Positions 1 through 8,868 of a DNA stretch of 64,000 bases are shown one piece after another. A model generated the notes under the pieces. That model was not told the DNA's origin. It was given only the letters and a program-made list of their open reading frames with translations, and made no database searches. Origin of the DNA: Deinandra increscens subsp. villosa (taxonomy: Eukaryota; Streptophyta; Magnoliopsida; Asterales; Asteraceae); the NCBI GenBank assembly GCA_039602395.1, contig JBCNJP010000003.1:65710278-65774277 (forward strand), read 5' to 3'. The number at the start of each line of letters is the position of its first letter. The first letter of the stretch is position 1. Position numbers and translations under genes: made by a program.

Positions 1-241
1 NNNNNNNNNNNNNNNNNNNNNNNNNNNNNNNNNNNNNNNNNNNNNNNNNNNNNNNNNNNNNNNNNNNNNNNNNNNNNNNNNNNNNNNNNNNNNNNNNNNN
101 NNNNNNNNNNNNNNNNNNNNNNNNNNNNNNNNNNNNNNNNNNNNNNNNNNNNNNNNNNNNNNNNNNNNNNNNNNNNNNNNNNNNNNNNNNNNNNNNNNNN
201 NNNNNNNNNNNNNNNNNNNNNNNNNNNNNNNNNNNNNNNNN
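1..241. other. Assembly gap (run of N)
   Basis: All bases are N. The sequence to the right starts inside repetitive DNA, so the gap probably marks an unresolved repeat. Confidence 0.99.
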
Positions 242-619
242 AATCTGGCTGCAAATAAAGGGAAAATGATAGTACAATCAGGATTTGGTTTTCTAATTTG
301 GTGCTTAATTGTTAAATATAATTAAAAGTTGAAAACATTTCCGGTTAGTGATGTATTGGTAGGCCCAGCTGACTTAGTAAAGATTAAATATCCCATTGTG
401 TTTATTTGTTGTATAAATATGTAATTAATCAGTCTGCTAGTAGGTTCCCATTTTAGGAGTTATAGGAATACTGAAACTGATGATTAGGAGGAAAGAGACC
501 ACTTTAGGCTAGATACTTCTATTTCCTTAGAATAGCCTGGCACGCCAATGCGGTGGCACCCCATTTTTCCATCATGAGCATATTAGGTAATAAATTGGTT
601 AATATTTTTAGAGTGAAGG

Positions 620-755
620 GACAAAATACTCATGTACAAACTAAGGATAGTATCCCGTAGTGCGTGCCTCTGATGATGTCCTGGATCTCGCGGGCAAAAT
701 ACTCACGTGTGATTTTGGGGATAGTATCTCGCAAATAATGCCTCTGATGATGCTC
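620..755. repeat. Imperfect 74-bp tandem duplication
   Basis: ACAAAATACTCA near 621 recurs as GCAAAATACTCA near 694, and GCCTCTGATGATG near 666 recurs near 740, both at an offset of 73-74 bases. The units are diverged, so the duplication is not recent. Confidence 0.7.
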
Positions 756-796
756 ATTGGTAATCTTAGTTAAAATTGACCAATTAAAAAAGAAAA

Positions 797-800
<4 letters not shown>

Positions 801-844
<44 letters not shown>
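801..844. repeat. (AT)22 microsatellite
   Basis: Uninterrupted AT dinucleotides, flanked by A-rich low-complexity sequence. The minus-strand frame rich in Tyr and Ile across it is a translation of the microsatellite and not a gene. Confidence 0.97.
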
Positions 845-848
<4 letters not shown>

Positions 849-1281
849 AAAAAACACAAAAAAATGAAAAAAATAGAAAAAGAAAAAAAAAATAGTAGAT
901 TAGAGAATAAATGCTCAAAAGTTCACATTCCATCAAATTCCTTCATTCTTTGGACATCTTTGTATCTAACTTAAAAGGGGTGGTGAAAATTAAAAAGTTA
1001 AATCTTTATTAACCTTTACTTGGACTGAATATGATTTGAGATTAGGTTGAACTTGATCTTTCTAGAGTGGGACACATAGGCAAGACTGAACTATATCCGG
1101 TAAATTATAGACACTTTGGGGGTTCAAAGGTCAGTACTTGGGTTTAGTCGGACCGAAATACCGATAATTGCTACCGGGTGTGTGATTAACTATGGAAAAT
1201 AAAAATTGGAAAATTGTGAATTGTTAGAAGTCAATTTCCTGGTTATGATTCCATTGCAGTATTTTTCGAGGACAAAAAAAG

Positions 1282-1295
1282 AGTCAGTGTGGGGA
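1282..1295 (+). promoter_or_regulatory. Candidate polypurine tract (plus-strand priming site)
   Basis: AGTCAGTGTGGGGA sits directly before TGTTTGATGTGTTG, a plausible LTR start. The purine-rich GTGTGGGGA followed by TG is the usual arrangement at the 3' LTR boundary of Tat/Athila-type elements. Confidence 0.45.
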
Positions 1296-3129
1296 TGTTT
1301 GATGTGTTGCAAACACATCTCATTTTCTGGGTCTTTTATGTATATATTTGAGTATAGTTTGAGTCATTTTTGTTTGCTTTTTATATATTTTATAGTTATT
1401 TGAGTCTTAATGTGGTATTGAGTCATTTTTGTATAATTTAGTGTGAGTTTGAGTCTTTTATTTTTAAAGTGTGTTTATTAGTTCAAATGTGCTCAAAGTT
1501 GTTCAAAATAATTTATTTGTAGGTTGTGATAAGAGTTCAAGGGAACAGTAGAAGATGAAGGGTTAAAGAGTTAATAATAAAAGTTAAAGGACCGATGTTG
1601 CATTAATTAAAGATCAGGGGGCTGAATTGAAAATCTATTAAACTTCTTGCGAATTATAATGTGGATGTGATCTCACGTGAAAAGCAAATGAGAAAAAAAA
1701 AGAAGATTAAAAAGATTTTTAAGAAGGTCACGACAAAATAGAATTAATTGGGCTGGATTTTAATTTCTCATGGAAGGTGTTTGGACTTTAGGACTCTGAC
1801 GGTAACATATAAATTCGAGGGGGAGGCTGACTAAAAAAACCCTACGCAAGAGAAAGAAAAGAAAAGGGCAGAAGCACCTACGGACGAAGATCGGGAGAAA
1901 AGAAATCAAAGCAGGCAGCCTAGCACGTCAATCGGTCAAAATAATTAATTAAGCAGCCTAGCAGGCTCCTGAATTAATTTAAGCTAGTAGGCAGGCTGCT
2001 TAATTATTTTTATTTCTTTTTTGATGAACGGTAACTTCGGCTTTGTTTATGTTTGGCCTTGCATTATGAACTAAATTTATGTTACTACTTAGACCGTTAG
2101 ATGATTAATTAGTATTTTCGACTCTTGTTCGGTTGAAGACAATTATTTGTATGTAATGATGCTCTATTAAACTCCTCTAATTTATTACAATTGGTGCATA
2201 TGCATATTGAATTTAGAGTTCCAATTAACAATCAAGACTTGCTCAATCTGCGGATGTCTTCCGGTTTGGGTTGGGTAATTAATTCGTGTGACTGTGTGTT
2301 TGCAAATTAGTGTGATTAGCTATACCTAGTTGATCATAGGATTGATTGTTACTTGTTGCTTTGAACTCAATATTCTGCCTATCTAAATAAGCTCAAAAGG
2401 ATGATAGTTGTCGGTTAGTCGGGTTAGTTAATGAACTAGGATAACATTGTCTCAAAAGGAGATGCCCTAGGAATTTAGCTAGTTTGCTAGTCGTGTCAGT
2501 TGTAGGAATTAGAGGTAGCTCCGGCTAGTCTAGGGTGCCTTAGATTGTTTCGGGGGTGGTCTAGGGTACTTGAAGTGGAAAAGACTCAAAAGGTGAACCA
2601 CTTGTCCGAGCGTTAGAGTAATCAATTAGGAAGAACTCAAAAGGTGAACTAATCAAACCGGTAAGCGTATTCTAGTCTTTAGGGATTCTATCAGTAACAT
2701 CCGGAGAGTGATTCAGGGGCTCGTAGAGTTTCTATAGGTTGTGTGTTAAGATCCCGGTTCCATCAGAATTGTCATAGCCGAGTGAGGTCGTTAATATTAA
2801 TTAGGATTCTAGGTCTAGGTGGTACCTTTCTCATTCTGAATTCTCCTAAGTTCTCTGAGTCGCTTATTTAGTTAGATAGTCAATTTAGTTAATTTAATCA
2901 TCTATTTATTTTAAAACCAAATTTCTCAAATTTCCATTCCTTAAGTCCTAAGTTGGGTCTTGTTCATAGTGTCCTTAGCGTTCGATATCCGGTCTTACCT
3001 TAGCTTTACTACAATCCGACAGGTTCACTGCCTTAGGGTTCGGTTCGGTTTAGGTTGTTTCGATAAAATTAGGTGTGTCTTAGGTCTAGGTTTAGTATTT
3101 ATTTTAGTTAGTATTTTTAGTGTCGTTCC
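1296..3129 (+). mobile_element. Truncated LTR of a Tat/Athila-like element (candidate)
   Basis: The segment starts with TGTTTGATG after the candidate polypurine tract. It carries a TATA-like ACATATAAATTC near 1806, followed by an A- and G-rich leader. Between 2391 and 2644 the motif CTCAAAAGG occurs four times, which recalls the 'actcgaaag' repeats in LTRs of this lineage. There is no recognisable LTR end or primer site, because at 3130 the sequence switches abruptly to the LTR of a different element. About 1.8 kb is left. The family assignment is tentative. Confidence 0.4.
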
Positions 3130-3673
3130 GATCTAGGATCCGAATTGATGAGTTCACCAGCTGAGATGATGGCGGCTCGTGGTGATTCTTGGCTGACCAG
3201 AAATGGTTCTCAAGGGAGAGAGAGGATGGAGAGTGTATGTGTGTGTTTTGTGGTGGAGTCATGCAAAAATGAAGATTAGGGTTTTATTTTTATTTAAATA
3301 CTAAGGCTTGGTGGGCTTATCATTGGGATTTGGGCCCCAATGATCAGCAAGTGATTAGCCCATGATTAACATGTATGCATACACTCTAATTACTTGATTA
3401 ATCATTAAACTAGGCAATTTAAACAATTTATCACATAATCAAGAATTTACAATTTCTCATGCTATTAATAATACTAAATCGTGCGTTTAAATCACATTGC
3501 ACATAATGACAATAAATAATTGAACACATAACACGTATGGACAGGTTCGGTGATCAACCAAAGGTCGTGGACGTATTCGGCCTAGTTAAGCATTAGTTAC
3601 CTAGTTAATACTTATAACGTAACTAATGGACATTGCCTAACGGAAGTTAACCTTGGAATTCTCGGATGTCACA
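3130..3673 (-). mobile_element. Truncated LTR of gypsy element W
   Basis: On the minus strand it begins TGTGACATCCGAG at 3673 and matches the first 544 bases of the complete W LTR ending at 41723. It is cut at 3130, where unrelated LTR-like sequence begins. The bases just outside the LTR (AACCT at 3674-3678) would be the target-site duplication, but the other end of the element is absent here, so it cannot be confirmed. The insertion interrupts ORF2 of LINE B. Confidence 0.85.
3291..3300 (-). promoter_or_regulatory. TATA-like box in the W LTR fragment
   Basis: The palindromic TATTTAAATA is followed on the minus strand by an A-rich stretch and then a CT-rich leader (CTCTCCATCCTCTCTCTCCC). The layout resembles an LTR core promoter. 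Its counterpart in the complete LTR is at 41340-41349. Confidence 0.4.
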
Positions 3674-4695
3674 AACCTGGAACTCTTCAAGGCACTGCCA
3701 CTCTTTCTCCCTCCTCGTTATTTGACGGGTCCTTATTAATGGCATGCTGTATGTCGTCCAAACGCTTGCGAAGAGAATCAACTTTATCATGCAAATTACC
3801 CTACTTGAAAAGTAACCCTGCGTAAAGGAGGCTTCAGCATCTTAAGTTTTTTAGCAACACAGAATTGGTGAACCCCCTGCACATTTATCTCCCACACTTC
3901 CTTGACAGCCTCCAAAAAACCCGGTTTTGAAGTTAAAAAATTCGCAAACTTAAAAGGCCGAGGCTTCATCTTTTGTGGACTAGCAATTCTCAGAACACAA
4001 GGGCAGTGGTTAGAGATTCGATAAGGCTGAAAGATAGCACAAGCAGAAGGGAAAATATCAGTGAAGCACGTGTTACCCATAACCCTATCAACCTTTTTGA
4101 GAGTACCAACACCTGTCTTCGGTTTCTGGGTCCAAGTAAAATGAGTACCCGAGCTATTGATATCAAATAGCTCAATATCATGCACACAATCTTTGAACTC
4201 TTGCATTCCCCGGTCAACTCCAGAAGTTCCCACTAGCTTATCCTCAATATTGAGAGCCGAATTAAAATCCCCCATGACAACCCATGCACAATCCACAATC
4301 TTTAATAAATTAACTTATGTTTTCTGAGATCATCCTACAAAGTTCACCTCCTCACATAGTAGTTATCCGCATACACCATTGAACAAAAGAACATCTGTTT
4401 AGAGTCTTTACAAAAACCTTGAGCATGCATAACCTGATCAAATTGAGAAATGATCATAACATCAAAAACATCAGCATCCCACCCCAATATGATCCGAGTA
4501 CCCTTTCTACACATATTTCCATTGGATGTCCAATTCCACTTTTTAAACACACCCTTACAGATTTGGAAAAGCTTTCCAACATTCATGTGAGATTAAAGAA
4601 CAACACACATACTAAGGTTATTGTCTTTTACAACCTGACGAGCCTCCTTTTGTTTGAGGGGACGGTTCACACCCCTTATGTTCCATGACGCAAGA
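3674..4695 (-). pseudogene. LINE B ORF2 fragment: APE-type endonuclease, broken
   Basis: Read leftward from about 4695, the frame opens with LASWNIRGVN, the start of the apurinic-like endonuclease of plant L1 LINEs. MGDFNSALN (around 4281), a THFTWTQKP block and KKVDRVMGN follow. The catalytic glutamate position after CVVL is a stop codon near 4595, and the usual SDH motif reads ISNHCPC, so Asp is replaced by Asn. Near 3826 copy 1 has one extra base compared with copy 2, which shifts the frame. The linker towards the reverse transcriptase survives to EEFQV, where the LTR of W interrupts it. The nickase that would start target-primed reverse transcription is inactive. Confidence 0.85.
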
Positions 4696-5860
4696 CTAAT
4701 AATTGGAAACCCTGTCAGAAGGAGTGCTTGCCCCTTTAAGAGTAGGTTTTGTTCCCCTCACCATAAACTTTTCTGTTTCGTTATAAATTTCTTCCACCCC
4801 ATCATCACTCGCAATAGTATCCACATTAGGATACTTAAGACGCTTTGACTGCGATTCCAAACTAGAAGTTGCCAAAGAAGACGTACCACCAGCCACCATC
4901 CTCATGTTCAAGAACAGCAAACGGGTTCGATGTGGAGACCCCCTAATCATGGTTGACACTATTTTTTCACTTTCTTTTGTTTTACTAGTAACCGGACGGT
5001 ACACAAATTTCTGTTTAACTTTCGTTGGCTGGACAGGTTGTTTCCTAGCTACTTTTTTCTGTTTTGGTTCAATAAAACCCTCACTGTCAACATTTCGTGC
5101 AACCGGTTTTTCTCTTCCTTTGGGCACCCATCAGACTCATGCCCAAACACACTACAATGTTTACATCTAGGTAGTTTCCATTCATACTCCACATAAACAG
5201 TTTCCTTAATGAATTTATCTCCGTTTAAATCTGGTAAGGCAACCATTTATAGTTTCTTTAAAATCTTGCTCAGCCAATAGCTCAATGAGAGCTCTAGCAA
5301 AACTACTTCTCCCCCAAGAAATCATGCACATCGAAGCACTCAGAGAATCAAGAGGTTTAGGAGTACCTACCTTAGTTGCAATCATGCTCAACCCATCATC
5401 TGTATATGCAGCAATTGGAACATCATGGAATTTGACCCACACCGAGATAGATTTTATATCATCCTTCTTAAGCTGTGTAGTAGGGGACCATATATTAAGG
5501 AATAAAGGACGATGTTTTATGAGCCAAGTGCCCCCCTCAAGCGCATCAATCATACCCTTCTTCTCAGAAAATTTAAAGAAGAAAAACCCATTAGCATTCA
5601 TCATTGTTTTTTGCAACCCAAATTTATTCTAATTTTGCTTCACATAATAGTCGACCACCGGAAAAGCAATTCTATCCCCTAAGAAGTAACCATACAGCGT
5701 AAAGGAGAGTAGAGTTTGAACCTTACGAACAGGTTCCTTAGGAAGAACTAGGTCCACACCCTCATGAGAATCAAAAGTAGCCATCGATGTTCTTACCTGT
5801 ACTTATTAGCCCTGACGGAACCTTACTATCAGGCAGTTGACCTGGTGTATTGCTCTCCAT
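4696..5860 (-). pseudogene. LINE B ORF1: DUF4283 and zinc-knuckle RNA-binding protein, broken
   Basis: The likely start is the ATG at 5860 (MESNTPGQLPDSK). Stops and frame changes split the gene into fragments at 5616-5215, 5246-5049 and 5127-4696. The middle carries a DUF4283-type block (FKFSEKKGMIDALEGGTWLI, then RPLFLNIW), followed by a CCHC knuckle CKHCSVFGHESDGC (C-X2-C-X4-H-X4-C). The C-terminal part is basic and hydrophilic and ends SDRVSNY at 4696, overlapping the start of the endonuclease frame. In working LINEs this protein binds the element RNA. Here the frame cannot give a full product. Confidence 0.85.
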
Positions 5861-6345
5861 GCAAAAAATAACATCACAGAAAAAAACAGTCGTCGAAACC
5901 CTAATTCGAAACCCTCACAGCTCAAACCAATTCGTTACACCCACAAGAAAATAATCAAGGATCTGATTTAGATGCGACTTAAAACAAATCAAGGATTGCA
6001 ACAGATCGTTATACACCAGAGGAAAGACAAAAAGGATTTCCGGAACAACGAGAAAACACAAACCCTAATCAAACAATCCACACACACGGCTAACAAATTC
6101 ATTACGACGCAAGGAAGTTCAAGGATCTTCTTCAGATGCAACTTGAAGCATCTAAGAATCGATTACAGATCGTTATACAGCGGTTGAATAATCCGATTAG
6201 TAGGGATGAACAACCCGAAACCCTAGAAATCGCCCAGAGGATAGCCAAGTCCCAAAGCAACAGGTGGAAGCTGAGACCAGTGCTGAACCGCGGATTTACT
6301 TTAAAATCAGGCACACAATGACACAAATCTTATTTTGAGAACTTC
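5861..6345 (-). mobile_element. Probable 5' UTR of LINE B
   Basis: This lies upstream (minus strand) of the ORF1 ATG. Several CCCTAA and AACCCT blocks, and similar short phrases repeated within it (ATCAAGGAT / TCAAGGATC, CAGATCGTTATACA), suggest a repetitive LINE leader. The left part of the 1,006-bp tandem repeat unit starts inside it. The right boundary is a guess: sequence character changes to AT-rich near 6345. Confidence 0.4.
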
Positions 6346-6990
6346 GTCTAATGGGATTATGCCCACAGTAAAGCAAATAAATGTTACTCCCTTTATAAGT
6401 TTGCATGTCCCTTATATATATTTTTCACTAAAAGGGACATACACAGTTTAGTCAAATAAAAATTAATTTTCCCAACCCTCTTAATCGAGAGGAACCATTA
6501 AGGGTCAATTGTAGATTTTGACCCGGATGAACAACAACGTTTTAACAACTCAATTTTGTATTATAAATGACAAACCACATGTTCTTTCTGAACGCCTATG
6601 TTACCGCTTTCAAGACTCCTATAGACGTTTACTGTTTTGGTTCACCGTGGAAATTGGTGAATATTTCAATCGGTCCTCCAGTTATTGCATTTCTAACCTT
6701 CCCTTACTTATTGACATCGAGTACGTCTAGATTTAAAACTAGTCATTTACTTGCCGTACTATGTGTACTATGATACCTGGTAGCGTCACATGCCCATAAC
6801 TTTTTGCAAACTGTATAAATCACCCAATTATAGCTAAAGTTCAAGGGTGCATACCCACCCTCTAGATATGTCAACATTACAACTTTATGCGACACCTCAT
6901 GTCCTTACCCTGTCATTTGACATAATACTTTCTGTTGTCTTTGGTTCACCCAGGCTATCGGTAAATGCAAATACCCAGGCTATCGGTAAA
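5985..6990. repeat. 1,006-bp tandem repeat, unit 1 (copy 1)
   Basis: The unit begins CAAATCAAGGATTG and is repeated head to tail at 6991. The last 15 bases before unit 2 (6976-6990) re-use CAGGCTATCGGTAAA from just upstream, a filler typical of an end-joining junction. Units 1 and 2 look identical except for one base near 6952/7962 (CTATCGG versus CTTTCGG). Beyond the LINE leader the content (6346-6975) is AT-rich and I recognise no gene in it. Confidence 0.95.
6405..6440. repeat. Short perfect inverted repeat (hairpin)
   Basis: ATGTCCCTT at 6405-6413 is the reverse complement of AAGGGACAT at 6432-6440, with an AT-rich loop of 18 bases. It recurs in each 1,006-bp unit, so there are four copies in the window. 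It is in an otherwise featureless AT-rich stretch, and no function is evident. Confidence 0.7.
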
Positions 6991-7981
6991 CAAATCAAGG
7001 ATTGCAACAGATCGTTATACACCAGAGGAAAGACAAAAAGGATTTCCGGAACAACGAGAAAACACAAACCCTAATCAAACAATCCACACACACGGCTAAC
7101 AAATTCATTACGACGCAAGGAAGTTCAAGGATCTTCTTCAGATGCAACTTGAAGCATCTAAGAATCGATTACAGATCGTTATACAGCGGTTGAATAATCC
7201 GATTAGTAGGGATGAACAACCCGAAACCCTAGAAATCGCCCAGAGGATAGCCAAGTCCCAAAGCAACAGGTGGAAGCTGAGACCAGTGCTGAACCGCGGA
7301 TTTACTTTAAAATCAGGCACACAATGACACAAATCTTATTTTGAGAACTTCGTCTAATGGGATTATGCCCACAGTAAAGCAAATAAATGTTACTCCCTTT
7401 ATAAGTTTGCATGTCCCTTATATATATTTTTCACTAAAAGGGACATACACAGTTTAGTCAAATAAAAATTAATTTTCCCAACCCTCTTAATCGAGAGGAA
7501 CCATTAAGGGTCAATTGTAGATTTTGACCCGGATGAACAACAACGTTTTAACAACTCAATTTTGTATTATAAATGACAAACCACATGTTCTTTCTGAACG
7601 CCTATGTTACCGCTTTCAAGACTCCTATAGACGTTTACTGTTTTGGTTCACCGTGGAAATTGGTGAATATTTCAATCGGTCCTCCAGTTATTGCATTTCT
7701 AACCTTCCCTTACTTATTGACATCGAGTACGTCTAGATTTAAAACTAGTCATTTACTTGCCGTACTATGTGTACTATGATACCTGGTAGCGTCACATGCC
7801 CATAACTTTTTGCAAACTGTATAAATCACCCAATTATAGCTAAAGTTCAAGGGTGCATACCCACCCTCTAGATATGTCAACATTACAACTTTATGCGACA
7901 CCTCATGTCCTTACCCTGTCATTTGACATAATACTTTCTGTTGTCTTTGGTTCACCCAGGCTTTCGGTAAATGCAAATACC
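6991..7981. repeat. 1,006-bp tandem repeat, unit 2 (copy 1)
   Basis: Homologous to 5985-6975 at an offset of exactly 1,006 bases. It ends at GCAAATACC, after which unique sequence continues (GCAGGCGATAATG). The short frames in it are the same as those in unit 1 and show no recognisable domain. Confidence 0.95.
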
Positions 7982-8464
7982 GCAGGCGATAATGAAATAC
8001 AAAGTGAAATCTCGATCATAGCATTTGATACTATAGCTGAAAGCTACTCATACGTATGGTCACTCCGTCGCATTAAAAATTTTGATTTCGGACACTTGTG
8101 TCGTTGTGATACTCGTTCAACCTAACCACGCGACATGATTCGACCTATTCATGGAAACGCTTATGATAGAAAATCACCCTCTATTCGCTCATAAAAATGT
8201 TCTTTCGATGCTTTTAAACATATACTGTCCATCACTCCCCTTGGAATAAAGAACTTGGATTCTTTCATAATGATACTGTCAGGGCTAAACCTTGTAACTG
8301 TTAGCACTTAGTCATATTTCAGGACGAAATTTCCTTTCAACTTGGGGATGATGTGACAACTGAAAATTTTCTTATTTGCATTCTCCTGCATCCCCTCCAA
8401 TTGGTCTAAACACCTCGAGCACTAGGAAATTTTCGGGATGAAAATTCTTTCAACTTTGGGATGA
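7982..8464 (+). mobile_element. 3' end of element X internal region with doubled polypurine tract
   Basis: No protein domain is recognised. Two polypurine-like modules follow each other: GGACGAAATTTCCTTTCAAC then TTGGGGATGA before TGTGACAACTG at 8352, and GGGATGAAAATTC then TTTGGGATGA before TGTGAAAACTGCC at 8465. They are 113 bases apart. The GGACGAAA ... GGGGATGA phrase is typical just before the 3' LTR in Del/Tekay gypsy elements, so the second module marks the LTR boundary and the first appears to be a duplicated copy of it. Confidence 0.55.
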
Positions 8465-8868
8465 TGTGAAAACTGCCAAATTCCTAAGTTAATACCGTTA
8501 ACTACATTAGTTCCGTTAGCAAACCCGTAGCCTGTTATTTAAATGTTTATATAAAAAATATATTTCTAATTAATTTAGTAATTTAATTCATTACTTTATG
8601 TGTTACTTGAAAATTTGCATTCCACAAGAAACTAGGTTTCGTACGCGATTTAAGTTTTATGTGCGTACATGATAACGATAATTTTCCCGACTAAATATTA
8701 CATGTTAAATAAGTTATAAACGCTTGGAAACATTCCTAGTATATTTTCCAAGTTTTGGGCTTAAACCCCACTTATTACTTGATTTGGGTCTTTTATACAT
8801 GATCTGGGACTTGAAGGACCATTTGTGTAATTACCCTAAAGTTAAATTACAGCCCTAAAAGCCCCTCC
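8465..8868 (+). mobile_element. 5' part of the LTR of element X
   Basis: Starts TGTGAAAACTGCC directly after the polypurine tract and runs about 404 bases to CCTCC, where another LTR start (element Y) interrupts it. The remainder of this LTR is not found to the right. An alternative reading is a single 4.5-kb LTR from 8465 to 12998, but the inner start pairs better with the LTR end. Confidence 0.5.

Larger units (their letters stand above)
242..1295 (+). mobile_element. Degraded 3' internal region of a gypsy-type LTR element
   Basis: No convincing coding frame is visible. The region is AT-rich with poly-A tracts, an AT microsatellite and a short tandem repeat. Near its right end is a TTTTCGAGGACAAAAAAAGAG stretch leading into GTGTGGGGA, which resembles the 'CGAGGACGAAAA ... 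GTGTGGGG' approach to the polypurine tract in plant Tat/Athila-like gypsy elements. The reading as the tail of such an element rests on that motif and on the LTR-like sequence that follows. No protein domain supports it. Confidence 0.4.

Noticed and set aside
630..857. Frame encoding an Ile/Tyr run
   Set aside because: Translation of the AT microsatellite.
2391..2644. Repeated CTCAAAAGG considered as a CRISPR-like array
   Set aside because: The unit is only nine bases, spacing is irregular, there is no leader or cas gene, and the setting is eukaryotic LTR-like sequence.
6136..6330. Overlapping 60-70 codon frames in the 1-kb tandem units
   Set aside because: They occur on both strands over the same bases in probable LINE leader sequence, with no domain.
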